Below the pieces are notes generated by a model. It worked only from the letters and a program-made list of their open reading frames with translations. It did not search any database and was not told where the DNA came from. Shown here in pieces: positions 24,000 to 35,775 of a DNA stretch of 64,000 nt. Each line of letters begins with the position of its first letter. Positions within the stretch are counted from its first letter, which is position 1. Source of the stretch: Salticus scenicus (Eukaryota > Arthropoda > Arachnida > Araneae > Salticidae); assembly GCA_963930645.1 (NCBI GenBank), contig OZ005662.1, positions 5,151,436 through 5,215,435 of the forward strand, given 5' to 3'. The translations under genes and the position numbers were made by a program.

Positions 24000-24583
24000 A
24001 CTGTACAGTTTCAGCTTTCTTTTAAAACGGCATCGGAAGCTAATTTTAAACAGTCACATTAAATTATCACATAATTATAAAATAGCAACGTTTCTTGTTG
24101 AGCACGTGAAAAACAACAATCATCGCGTGAAAATGAAAAACAAATCGCGATCGCGTCTCGCATGCAGAGTTGAGTTGAGAATCACTTTTGCTTTTCTTCA
24201 TTTTATCTCATTCGAATCATTTCACTTCAAGCAATTTCAAAACGTACCAACAGCCGTCTGCGTATATTTTTCCTTTCTTCCTACTTCAACTTCACCTCTC
24301 ATCAATTCTACATGTACGATGACGACTTACTATTTAAAAATGATTGATGCTCGGCATTGACGTCACGGAAAGGGCGTGGAGTATCAAAGGCGTGAACGGG
24401 TGGTAATAAGAGAGGGAAAAACGATCCGGAGAGTGAGTGTTCTGCGGGGAAGCGATGATTGAGGCTGTAAAAGGGAAAAAAGTCCGATTCCGTATTTTTT
24501 TAAAGCTCGCCGTAACTCCGTAAATGTTGACGATATTCCGTAGAGATTACGGACACTCCGTAGATGTTGGCAGGTATGCACTG

Positions 24584-25681
24584 GGCACCTTACAGTCTTC
24601 ATCAGAGTGGTAGATTATGGTACTACGAACTAAACGGCGTGTTACTAGATCTGGGTTTTAAAAAGTTTAACTGGTGTAATTGCTCTTACTATTTTGAAGA
24701 TAACATAGTACTTTTGGTTTATGTGGATGACATTATCCCTTTTGGGAGAACAAAAAGTCAAATTAATAAAATTATTGCTTCTTTGGAATTGAAATTTGAT
24801 CTTAAAATCATGGAAAAAACAAAAAAACTTTTGAGGGTGGAATTTCAATATAATGATGGATGTGGACAATTGTCACAGGAACTTTATATTGCAGAAATTT
24901 ATAAAAGGTTTGAAAAATTTAAAATCCCTTTTTTTAACTCTTCCAATAGTTAAAGGCTGCAAATATTCCAAGAAAGACTGTCCGTCTAACCAAAGTGAAG
25001 TAGATGAGATATCCAAGTACCCATATCGTAACATTTTAGGATGCTTATCATTCATTGCTAGTAGGACACGACCTCACATTGCATACGCAGTAAATATATT
25101 TTCTTAATTCCAGAGTAACTGGCTTAGTTCATTGGCATGGTCTATTAAAGTTACTAGGGTACGTATCGTGTATTTGTAAATATAAATTTGTTTTGTAGAA
25201 ATCCAGATTTGGTTGCATATTCTGATGCAGATTTCACAATGAATAGGGATGATTTTGTTACTATAGGGGGGTTTAGATAATAGTACCATATCTCAGCGTA
25301 CATTTAAAGAAAGGGGGGTAAGTCTCTCAACAATGGAGAGTGAGTTCATTGTAATGTGCGAATGTGTTAAAGAACTTGTATGGTCTCACCACACTTTAGA
25401 AGATTGTTTAAATTTTAAATTAATTCCGTGTCAACATAATTTACCAACTCTTTTTGCAGATAATATGCCAGCCATAGATTATACTAAGTCTCTAATTAAA
25501 AATAACCATTCGAAGTCTATTAAAGTAAAATTGTTTTTTATAAGAGAATGGCTATTTAATGCGGTTTTTTGAATTGAAATACGTTAGTAGTAAACTTAAT
25601 TATGCAGATCCCTTTACCAAAGCTCTCACCGGAAATGACTTGGCAAAATTTAATAAGAAAATTTTCTTTAATTTAAATTGA
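24584..25681 (+). pseudogene. copia-1 reverse transcriptase C-terminal part and RNase H
   Basis: The RT resumes after hAT-B with SLHQSGRLWYYELN and the active-site block LLVYVDDI (about 24712-24735). The frame slips in a T run near 24930, after which PIVKGCKYSKKDC and RNILGCLSFIASRTRP follow. A TAA at 25105-25107 replaces a Gln codon. RNase H residues survive in pieces: AYSDADF (about 25215), STMESEF (about 25329) and LFADNMPA (about 25450). The C-terminus ADPFTKALTGNDL leads to a TGA at 25679-25681. The order and motifs match copia-2. Confidence 0.85.
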
Positions 25682-26920
25682 TGAATTAGTAATTATACTT
25701 AAAGTAAAAATTGTTTTAAACTTTTGTATGAATCGCTGTATAAGTTAAATTTTTTTTGGAATCATTGTTCAATTTAACCTTTGTAATTTTTCTGCTTTCA
25801 TTGTGGTTTTGATGTCAGGTTTAAGTTATAATTATTTATTTTTGGTATGAATGTTCATGGGCCCGCATGAATGTAATTATGTGTAAGTTATAAGTGTTAA
25901 TTGTTAAAGTTTTTTTTACAATGAAAGTGGAGAAAATTGTTTTTGTATATAAATGTATATTAATGATTGTTTTAGAATTTCTAGTAGTACTTATGAATAT
26001 CTTTAGCTTTCGGAAGTTTAATCGAATATACTGTGTATTTTCCAGCCATTTACTTTTTAGAAACTTTGGCTGAAAGTCAGAAATCACTTATAAATTACTC
26101 TTTTTGATTATGATAATATTTTACGCCACTGGCCTTAAAAGAATATTGTTAGTTTTGGAGAACATTCCATCCCCCATGCTTTTCATTGTAAATGAAATCT
26201 TTTATCTATTAATCTTTCTTCTACTTTTTTTTTTCTTCCTTTATTCAAATTGTCCTGACTAAAAGATTTTCATTTTTTCATTTTGAATGTGTAAATAACA
26301 CCAACCTTTTTTGGTGCCCTTTTCCATCTGGCACCCGGGACAGATGCCCCCCCAGTTTTCGCCTGGCACTTACATTTTTGCATCTGGAACAGACGTATGT
26401 AATAAAACAGGAAAAAAACAATTGAGCTAATTAGCAGAAAGTGTAAAGTACAATCAACAAATGTCAGTTATATTCCATATTTTTCTTTCAGTTTGCAAAA
26501 ACAGAAGAATGTAATGTTTTAAGATAAAAATGTTTCAGGTCGGAAAGGGATATATTTCTACTATCTGCTTATCAAAAGGTTTTCTTTCACTTTCATAAAA
26601 ATATATGCATCTAATTCTGGTTTAACCACATCTGGCCTGAGAGAAATTTATTACGGATGCAAGATGATAATTTAGTGCTCTTTCCACCTTTGAATAGCTT
26701 AAGGCCCTACATCAGTGAATTTCAAGGTCATCCAAATCCCATGTTAACCTATTGGAAAATAATCCTCATTATCACCAAAATTTGTTGATTATTGATCTCC
26801 GTGGTAAAAGTTTTACTGGTCTGTTTTAAACATATTCATTAAATAAAGTGCCTTCATCAACTACACTCTCCCTTTCTCTCTCTTTTTTTTTTTTTTTAAG
26901 TAAAAAAAAATAGTATATAC
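25682..26920. other. Unassigned interval downstream of copia-1
   Basis: This should contain the 3' LTR of copia-1, but without an upstream copy to compare I cannot delimit it. A C-rich patch near 26320-26360 (TGGCACCCGGGACAG) looks like part of a transposon end. No gene is recognised. A T tract lies near 26884-26899. Confidence 0.35.
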
Positions 26921-27048
26921 AGTTGAACCTCATTAACATGAACATTTTTAACATGATGAACTGTTCCCACAATCCCTATCAATATGAAGATTAGTTATTG
27001 ATAACATGAACCCCCCCCCCCCCTTGAGATTCACTTTAACAAGGTCGT

Positions 27049-27080
<32 letters not shown>
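26921..27080 (+). mobile_element. Isolated pogo/Tigger-like terminus
   Basis: TACAGTTGAACCTCATTAAC, then two further ACATGAAC-type blocks, resembles the repeat-rich ends of pogo/Tigger elements (compare 48732-49607). It is followed by C, A and TA runs. I found no matching right end, so this is a truncated or solo end. Confidence 0.4.
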
Positions 27081-27081
<1 letters not shown>

Positions 27082-27159
27082 TCTGAGAATGAAACACAGT
27101 ATGTTTCTAACAGAAAATAATGTATTTAGTATTTCATTCATTTACAAAGAAACAAGCAA

Positions 27160-28002
27160 GACTGAAGCTACATTACATGTCTTTATTTACATTGTATGTG
27201 CTTTACAATGCATTTACTTACAAAAACAAAAAAAAAAAAACAATTTTTAAATGATATATCAAACATAAAAAAAAAAAAAAAAATTCTTGAAAACATAGTA
27301 TGTTGTAGAAGATTACAAAGCCCTTTCTGTATAGAATATTGTAAATGCAGCATAATAAGACAATTTCAACAGCCAAATCAGTTTCATAAAACTGTAGAAA
27401 TTGATTTGACTTCATTAAATTTCAATGTAACAAGTTTTTTTTTTTTTTTTTAATAATATAAAACATTTTATAAAATTCTTTTTTGGTTTACAATACATAC
27501 ACTTTAGGAGAAAACAGAAAAAATAAAGAAAGAAATAAGGGGAAAAAAAAACAAACAAAACAATGTTTTTACGATGATCCTTTTTGTATACAATATGATA
27601 AATGAAATAAATCACGGAGTCAGAACTGTCACATCTTGTTCAAATCAACTTCATAAAACTTTGGAAACTGTTTTTACATCCAATAAATGTTTTTCTTTTC
27701 ATTTTTTTGAATGGTAACATAAAAATTTTTATACTTTATCTTTCCAATACATTACATTGTACACATAACTGACATTTATAATAAAATTTTGTCCAACAAT
27801 TGTTGGAAGAACTTTTTCCATTTATGTTAGGTTTGTGTCTTTAGCACCACAATTAGTTACCACTTAAAAGTTATATATATATAAAGAGAAGTGTTTTTAA
27901 AAAATAGATAATTACAAAACTTCAGAAATATTTTCTTATACATACAGCATGGTTGATGTAAAAAGGATTTCAAACATAAACAGTTTCATTTTTTCAAGTA
28001 AC
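27160..28002 (-). other. Possible terminal exon and 3' UTR of the minus-strand host gene
   Basis: On the minus strand a good acceptor (pyrimidine-rich, TTTCTTTTCAG) ends at 28003. If read in the phase left by the exon at 49763-49898 (one carried base), it gives Ser-Tyr-Leu-Lys-Lys and a stop. An AATAAA lies at 27182-27187 on the minus strand. The interval between has no transposon structure. This is weak: AT-rich DNA offers many such combinations, and other exons may intervene. Confidence 0.2.
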
Positions 28003-28394
28003 CTGAAAAGAAATAAAATAAAGTCACAATGAAAAAAAAGCCACAACAAATAAAAATTACTTAAAGACAAGAAATCTAAATTAACACTTTGACTGACAAC
28101 TACAAGTTATCTCTTAGCTTGTTTACTTGACATATTTGTGCAGCTACGAGTAAACTCATAGTAATATCAGTGCCCCAGTAGTAGAATTTTTTGTATCTGT
28201 CTGCAGCAAAACAAAATTTGTCTGAAATCAAGGAATGCCGCACCAAGACTGGTATCACAAAAAATATAAATATTTCATAAAAAAATATGTAAAATTAGCA
28301 TTTACAAAGAAAACAAAAATATACAGCAAGCACAGAAATCTAGAGACATAATGTAAATTAGATATGTATTTTTAAACCTGATATTCCTTTATGA
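28003..28394. other. Unassigned AT-rich interval
   Basis: I see no gene or repeat structure. The last eight bases (28387-28394, CTTTATGA) are the target duplication of the next element. Confidence 0.4.
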
Positions 28395-29106
28395 TAGGGG
28401 TGCACAACCTTTTTGGCTGGAGGGCCACTCTTGCTGTTCATTGGGATACGAAGGGCCACAGACGAGATAATATAAAAAAATTAAACTACACAGATATATT
28501 TGCCATGCTATATATATATGCATACACACATATACATCTGTCTATATAAAGAGGTGCACTATCATTATCATGTGCCTGTGTGCAGAACTTCGAGTTTGTA
28601 TCATATGATATAAGATACCAAAATAAGCAGTTTTAATGTAGGCATGTGGGTATGAAAATATCACTTTGAGCTTTTACTTACTGATATTGTTACCTTTTTC
28701 AGTTTTTAATCTTCTCATATAAATAAAGATATAACCACTTACCAATAGATTTTTCCATGATTTTCACAATAAAAAATTAAAGAACATACTGTGGAACATT
28801 ATTGAGAAACTGAATAGAAAACTTAGCTTCTCAAACAGAAATATGTATAAAAATCAACATTTTCATCCCTTCCCCCTCCATAAAATAAAAAATAAAATAA
28901 AATAAATAAATAAATAAATAAAGTTTTTGTAAATGGCAGTTTTTTTTAATGCAATAAATAAATACTTTTTCTTTGTCTCTTTTATATATTTTTTCCCCCT
29001 CCAGCTGATGATTAATGCGATCTAAAATTCCCAGTCCTTTGGCGGGCCGCAAATTGTAGGCTACTGGGCCGCATGTGGCCCTCGGGCCGCAGGTTGTGCA
29101 CCTCTA
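28395..29106 (+). mobile_element. hAT-type (Charlie-like) non-autonomous element
   Basis: The termini TAGGGGTGCACAACCT (28395) and AGGTTGTGCACCTCTA (ending 29106) are inverted with one change. Perfect 8-bp duplications CTTTATGA flank it (28387-28394 and 29107-29114). GGGCCAC and GGGCCGC blocks near the ends recall hAT-Charlie termini. It has no transposase. The minus-strand frame 28831-29052 is incidental. Confidence 0.9.
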
Positions 29107-29114
29107 CTTTATGA

Positions 29115-32100
29115 GATGTTAAATTAATCTGCAGAGCTTTAAACAATCTGCAGCACTTGCTGCCGTGCTGCACTGCTACTGGGATCAGTGCAAATAGAAA
29201 TACATGGTATCACAGAAGAGAATAAAAAAATCAAGAATGGCTTACATAAACAGAAAATATAATCATACAAAGTTTTTTCTAGGGTTTAATCGATCCTAAT
29301 AATCAATCAATGTTTAGTTAAGCCACAAGGAATTAATTGGGAGTAATTTTTTTTTTAGTTAATCTGTGTAATTAATTTTATTAAAATTTTGCAAAATCTG
29401 ACTAAAATATACAAACTACGATTCTAAAAAAAAAAAAAAAAATATTGCAGTTCTGCCTAGTCTACAAAATATTTTTTCACATATTTTGTTAAGACATTCT
29501 AAAAGCTTCCGTCAAATCATGCAGAATAAAAGACCTCTCAAAAGAAGTTGTTACACATTTGTTTATACAGAATGTATACAGAGGTTAATACAGAACAAAT
29601 TCAGTACTGCAACGAAACACTTTCCCAAAATCAACTTTCAGCAACAAGGCACTTTCACAAAGTCAATTCTCAGCGGTACAGCTCCACACTAAAAATTACT
29701 ATAAGCTTCACTGTATTGAACATGTAATAATACCCTCAATTTCAATATTTACTGTAGCCAATGGTAAATAATGGTATAGATAATGGTATTAAACACCTTA
29801 CTGTACACAGAAGGAATTACTCATCCCACATTTATATTTATTTTACAACTGTTCCACTTTATTTTTTAAATGTATTTTAAAATTAAATAAACTGCTTTGT
29901 GAATTTCAATTAATTGTTTGGAAGCTTAATTAATTTTCACAAACTTACTTGATTTTTCACAAATTATTTTGTAAATTCACAAACGGGGTACCATTTTAAA
30001 ATCCTGGATTAAACCCTGATATAATAGAGAGAATATATACAATTGAGAAAACAATAGCACAAAATATCTCTAATTAAATATCTTTATAGTTAAATGTAAG
30101 TTTAACAGGAAGCATATTTTATAAGATAAAATATGATTTTAGATGCTCAGTCAAGTTAGAATATTTGCGGCTGCTTTTTAGAGTGTTATAATATCTTCAT
30201 ATTTAAAATAGTTTTTCATTTATTAGAACAAAATTAAGAGGTTCTCCGTGAGTCAATGTACTTTAACTATGTAGATTTAACTTTAATGCCGCTGTTGATA
30301 AAGAAAGAAAAGTTGAAGTTGAAACATAAAATTTATCTAGGAAGAAACTATAGTTGTGGCCATAATAAAACTCTTGTTGGGTTTTTCTATTTTGTTTTTC
30401 CTAGCTCATCGTCTTCATTTATATCCATTAAATTAATTTATGTAATATTTATTTATAATTGACGTAATAAATAGTAAAGTAATTAAAGTTAATTAAATAC
30501 TAAATAAAAATGGAGTTTTTTTTTTTAATGAAATTTTCTTTCCATAATACGAATTTTTATTAAAGTGTTTACCTATGTATTTTCTTTTAAAAGACTCTTA
30601 ATTTAATGTATAAGTTATTTTAACAACCTTGAACAATAGTGGCTGACTCTTAACTGCTCTATGCCATGTCATCACATTACTACACACATATTGTTTACAT
30701 CTGTGGATTGGTTGATTGATAGATGTGAATTTCTGTTATTAATTGTTTAGTACCGAAGTGAACTGAAAACATAATAAACATTAGTGATTTGTAAAGATTT
30801 TATGCTAATTTCGAGGTATATTTAACTTTATGTTTTTTTTTCCCCTTTTTCTCAAAGCTGATCTCAGAAAAAAGTTAAAGTTGCTACCTGTGCACCTGTT
30901 GAAACATGTAAAGCTTGTTGTTTTAATGCAAATAAATAATAAGAGTTTGAACTATGAGTCTCTTTTAATGGATGCAATTACACAGAATTGTTTGACTTTA
31001 ATATACATGGAAGTTATTTAAATAACAATTTTGTGTAGTTTAAGGTTTTCGACCAATGAGAGAACTAAATGGTTTATTCCACCCCAACAACTTTCTTACA
31101 ACATTTTATGGAAAAAAAAAAACAAAAAAACACCTACCAATAACACAGACAAATAATTAATTGTAACTTCTACAATATAGATTTTACATATGCAGTTTAG
31201 TACAATTTTAACAATTACATGCTTAGCTATAGCCACTTGAAAAATCACAAAACATGATTTATAACACAGCTACAGTTGCTGGCTGATGTATATCAAATTA
31301 AGTCAGAATTCATTTACAAGCTGGCCACCTCACAAAGTTTTGTGCATTTATACAGTACAGAAGCTGAGATAACGCCTTTCCAGCATTGTAGCCTCGCTTA
31401 TTGGCCGATACTGACCACTACAAGACTTTTTTCTCTATAATTTTACACAAATTCAGGCAGTACAAATTACTCATTAAAATTATTTTTCCCGAAGAATGCA
31501 GACAAATTTATCTCATATAATTATAACTCTAAATGCTGAAAGGAAGTCAATTTTGGGTCTACATCAGAAAAAATGTGATTTGTACAATACTGCTATACTT
31601 AGAAAAAATTGTATCACAGCACCACTTGTTGAGCAACTGATCCCCAAATCTAATCAGCACCAGTTTAAGTTAGGGTCCAACTAAATAACAAGTTGGGTTA
31701 AATTTCATTAATTAGCTCATGAGATACAGCATCCACAAAATTTGCAATACACATGCACAGACAGATATTTTCTAAAATTAGTAAATTATGTTCAGGACAT
31801 CTCAAAAAGTGTAAATCCATTGAAAACTGGAGTTAAAAAATTTTCCTGAATCCAATACTTTCTTCTTACATATAAAGAAGAAAGTAAAAAATGTGTGCAA
31901 TGTACTGTGTTCAAAACTGAATGTCAGCTTGCATCATATACAAGAAAAATTATCTTTGTAAAAAAAATTTATAGCAACATCAGAATTACAAGTGTTTGTT
32001 AAATCTTATGAATCTAAATAATTACAGAATTATTCTGTGGAAGTTCTAAATTAAATGCATCACAGACGCTGCTAGATTGTAGACAGTGCAGTTTCCTGAG

Positions 32101-32780
32101 ATCCCACATTTAAAAATATGGTTCCATCCCCCCCCTTCCCCCACAGAAGCAGGTCCTTCTATTAATAATGATACAAACTCCTATTTAAACCAAAATCAAG
32201 TTTCTATGTAGTCATTTAAAAATTTTCAGTAAGTGGAAATTTTTGAAAAATGATCAAGAAACACTTCCTTCTTTTTTAATTTAAATATTCATGCAGATTA
32301 GTTAGTTTAAAATAACAACTTGTTAATAATAGAAAAAGAAACAAATATTCCAGAAAACTAAAAGAATAATCTGGTATGTTACTCACACGACTTTCTCTTT
32401 CTCTTACCCTGAAATTTAATACTATAGATACAGGTTGGAGATTAAGAGGTAAGATAACGAGTACTGTTATGTAAACCTATGTTAAACAATTCAAATTAGG
32501 CTTCAGAAGAGTTTTGTATAATAATTAGTTCAGTGTGAGGGGGGCTACAGCCCCCCTCAACCCCCCATTTTATTAATGCACCTACATTTATATAGAATTT
32601 AATTCTGTTATTAAAATTAAAAGCTTACGTTAAATTATACAGACAATTTTCACATGCAACTTTCATTGAAACTTATCAATCTTGATCAAACTTTTCCAAC
32701 AACAAACTTATACTAACTTCAAAATACAACATTTGGATCTCCAAAAATTATTCCTTTTTAAGTTATTCTAAGAGTAGTAT
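29115..32780. other. Unassigned AT-rich interval
   Basis: I recognise no gene. Short open frames at 29486-29692, 30256-30462, 30830-31021 and 31496-31684 lack domains and codon bias. About 31266-31400 resembles 47640-47780 (shared order TGATRTAYA.CAAATTAA.TCAG, GTGCATT.ATACA.TRYAGAA), an old dispersed repeat. A perfect-looking hairpin GGGGGGCTACAGCCCCCC sits at about 32540-32557. Confidence 0.4.
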
Positions 32781-33405
32781 AACACTAAATATCCAAAAAA
32801 AGTTGAATTTGTTCTCAATAATACATTAATTTTTTTTTTTTTTTTTTGTTGAAAATGAAAAAAATTTGATAACTTTATTTTAAATTATCGCAGATCAATG
32901 GTTCAACCATTCGTTTAAAGGTATTGGCGAGCTCTTTTGAAAGATACTCATCATGAAAATTTACTGAAGGCGAGGCCCCTACATACACAAAATGTTTTTC
33001 CCAGTTGACCATCTCTATAACAAAAAATATACATTCATTTCATTTTGTTTAGTGCAGTCTATAGATGTTAAACTGTACTTACCTGCACTTTCCCCCATAG
33101 ACGTAATGTATTTGAATACTTTTGAGTGTCCCTGTACACAAACCATTTGCTTCATCTCAAAAAAAAGCTTAGTGTAGCATCCCTATATGATACACATTTA
33201 TAATACTGAGTTTGGAATTTCTACTACTATTTGTTCTTGAGATATGCAGATGACAGACAGACAGACACACACACACAGACCATTCGCTAAAAAACATGAT
33301 TTTTGTATTCAGGGGACCTCAGAACATGTAAATATAACAAAAACTCACTTTCGAAAATTTGACCATGAAACAATACTTTCTCTACTGTAAGGATAAGAGA
33401 AAGTA
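32781..33405 (+). repeat. Dispersed repeat family R1, copy b
   Basis: Same orientation and same landmarks as 1-667, including AACACTAAATATCC, ACCATTCGCTAAAAAACATG and GGGGACCTCAGAACATG. It has an extra T tract near 32829-32847 and several deletions. It ends where the palindromic element begins. Confidence 0.7.
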
Positions 33406-33522
33406 ATAATAATATGTACGTCACTGAAAAATATGTATGATGTGCCCCCAATGTGCAAAAAAAGCATCACATATCTATCTTGCAGTTTATCTACTTGAGA
33501 GGCAATTTTGTCAGTTTTATTG

Positions 33523-33844
33523 TACACTCCTGCACAAAAGTTCAGCAAAATTTGCAAACGATCAGTTTTTTTCAATTTAAAAACTTATCTCTCGAATGAA
33601 TGTTTTCAAACATTGTGTATTTAAACCTCTGGGACTTCCTCATGTCTTAAACCAATCTTCAGTGAAGATTGGTTTTAAGACAACATTTAGGGGGTCAGAA
33701 ACAAATTGAGAAAAATCAATAATGTTTGTGATTACCTTGTATCGTTAAGCAAACGAAATTATCAGTAATTTTAGGATATGTTAATATAGACAATTTGCGG
33801 ATGACTTTGTGTATAACGGAAATATAAACATTTATTTTAAAACT

Positions 33845-33879
<35 letters not shown>

Positions 33880-34940
33880 GCATGTTTTTTATTTATAATA
33901 TACAGAATTTTAAACAAAAATTATTCTCACTTTCAAGTAAATTGAAAAAACACTTTTGAAACAATACACTGCAATCGGAATACAAATATCTTAAATATCA
34001 TGAAATATGAGTATTTTTCATGAAAAACGTTTTCACTAGGAATGTGAGAAAAATAGAAAATTTTTTATTACATAGGTTGAAAGCTAGATATATTGGGCAA
34101 CTTTTGTCAGAAGTTCATTTGAATAGAACAAAAATTAAGCAAATTGTCAGCAGAGAACGAGCTAGATTTTAGGCATTTTCCAAGAGTTGAAATTTCATAA
34201 GGGGTTTTTCACATGCCGAGTAATTAATTTGAAGATCCAATTATTTCAACCACTTTGCAAAAGTTCTTTTTTGTAAAAAATCCCTTATAATCCCACAAAT
34301 CTTAGTAAATAAACAAAAATATGTTAGAGTTACAGTCGGTAACAAAAGTGTCCGAGCACTAGCAAAAATTCCTATATAAAAAAAGTAAAGTTAATACCGT
34401 TTTGTTAAATAAATCCTTGTTGAATCCTCTTTTTAGTCAGTCTAAGAACAGGATTCGACAAGGATTTATTTAACAAAACAGTATTTAAGTGTACTTTTTT
34501 TATATAGGAATTTTCGCTAGTGTTCGGACACTTTTGTCACCGACTGTACAAGTTTATAAGGGGTTTCTCACAAAAAAGTACTTTTGTAGCGAGGTTGAAA
34601 TAATGGATCTTCAAACTAACTGTGGCATGTGAAAAACCCCTTATGAAATATCAGCTCTTGGAAAATATCTAAAATCTAGTTTGTTCTTTTGTAGACAATT
34701 TGCTTAAGTTTTACTCTATTCAAATGAACTTTTGACAAATGTTGCCCAATATAGCTAGCTTTCAACCTACGTAATAAAAATGTTTCTATCTTTTGCAGAT
34801 GCACAGTGAAAACGTTTTTCATAAAAATGCTCATATTTTATGAGATGTTTAAGATAATTGAAGTCCAATTGCAGCATATTGTTTCAAAAGTGTTTTTTTT
34901 TAATTATCTGAAAGTGGTAATAATTTTCATTTAAAACTCT
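33523..34940 (+). mobile_element. Large palindromic (foldback) element, left part
   Basis: The stretch 33877-34325 is an imperfect inverted repeat of 34555-34940, with the MITE 34333-34546 between. Shared blocks include AGAAACCCCTTAT, ATTTCAACC, TTCATTTGAATAGA and AAAACGTTTTTCAT. The outer stretch 33523-33877 is inverted relative to 46416-46770, beyond the Helentron-like insertion. Shared there are TTTGCAAACGATCAGTTTTT, CTTATCTCTCG, AACCAATCTTCA and CAGCATGTTTTTTATTTATA. Without the insertion the two arms would each be about 0.8 kb. The minus-strand frame 33345-33575 has no known domain. Confidence 0.75.
34333..34546 (+). mobile_element. Palindromic Tc1/mariner-type MITE, copy 2
   Basis: TA-flanked, 214 bp, ends CAGTCGGTAACAAAAGTGTC and its inverse. 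The central hairpin has AATAAATCCTTGT and ACAAGGATTTATT around TTAGTCAGTCTAAG. It matches the copy at 19259-19473 along its length, and it sits at the centre of the larger palindrome. Confidence 0.88.
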
Positions 34941-35271
34941 ATCTATAATAATAAAATAAGATGTCTGTCTGTCTGTGCATCTATACGTTCAGCCCCTACT
35001 GTACCCCAAGAAGTACAACATTTGACATACAGGTGCTCCGAAGCCTTCCCGAGGAGCTCCTGAAAACAGAATTTAAAATTTTTAATTAGTTCCGGAGATA
35101 TTAATTAAAATGTAGACCTATGTATAATCAAAAAGCGATCTCAATGACTGAGAATTCACTGCAATTGCATAAAAATAGATATTTTAATGGAGTTAAAAGC
35201 AGAAAAAGTGGAAAATAAATTAGAAATATTAGTCCAATCATGATAACTTATACTTTAAACGAAGTTAAATA

Positions 35272-35775
35272 AATATATTAAAAAGAATTTGGTACCTTAC
35301 ATTACTTCGTTTCATGGCAGAAAAGCTTTTTTCGAAGGGGATCCCCCTCTTCATCAGTGCCGTCTGCACTCCGTGGATGGCAGTCACTGTCAAGTTGATC
35401 TTCTCTTTTATTGACGAGTAGGTGCCGCCAGATTTCATTTACCTCCGCCGATTCGTGGTCGTTAATGACGTCAGGGTTATGCGCTATCTCGATGCTCTCT
35501 CTTAGGTACGCATAGGTGGGATTATTGTAATTAGCTAGTTTTCTTACATTTTCAAATTCGATTTTAATATTATTTTCAAGATAATTTTTAGCCAAAGTGG
35601 TAGTGTTACGGTTAAATTTAATATCGTTCTGGTGTTCTTTAATCCGGGTTTTTATTTTTCTTTTAGTGACACCTATATAATTGTATTCTCTGTTTTCCTG
35701 ATTTTTGAGGGGGATTTTATAAATACCAGCAGTTTCAGTGGGGGGGATAGGATCTTTATCGCTTCTTATAAGTTG
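35272..35775 (-). repeat. 504-bp inverted copy of the PLE 3' end
   Basis: This is the reverse complement of 36784-37287, of the same length. The 97 codons that can be compared translate identically. It contains the whole GIY-YIG domain in antisense to the element. The junction at 35775/35776 is where the RT coding sequence begins, mid-domain. Confidence 0.92.

Larger units (their letters stand above)
21335..24577 (+). mobile_element. hAT-B: transposase-bearing hAT element nested in hAT-A
   Basis: The ends are ATACCTGCCAAC (21335-21346) and GTTGGCAGGTAT (24566-24577), a perfect 12-bp inverted repeat. The flanks CCACTGGC (21327-21334) and GCACTGGG (24578-24585) fit an 8-bp duplication of CCACTGGG with one change each. 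That octamer spans the end of hAT-A and its target duplication, so hAT-B inserted after hAT-A. It carries a C-terminal transposase frame on the plus strand and a BED finger on the minus strand. A related element with ends ATACTTGCCAAC is at 50919-52035. The 1-kb left part (21347-22403) is AT-rich and non-coding. Confidence 0.85.
15687..25681 (+). mobile_element. copia-1: decayed Ty1/copia element with nested insertions
   Basis: Gag, protease, integrase, reverse transcriptase and RNase H remnants appear in Ty1/copia order on the plus strand. Three insertions interrupt them: a MITE at 17649-17894, and hAT-A plus hAT-B at 19159-24583. The start is set at a primer-binding-like site and the end at the RNase H stop. 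I could not delimit the LTRs. Compared with copia-2 it has at least four single-base nonsense changes and five reading-frame shifts, so it is dead. Its proteins differ from copia-2 at a large fraction of positions, so the two belong to different subfamilies. Confidence 0.9.

Noticed and set aside
35302..35595. A 97-codon minus-strand frame that looks like a separate GIY-YIG protein gene
   Set aside because: It is the inverted copy of the PLE 3' end, identical to the C-terminus of the plus-strand endonuclease.
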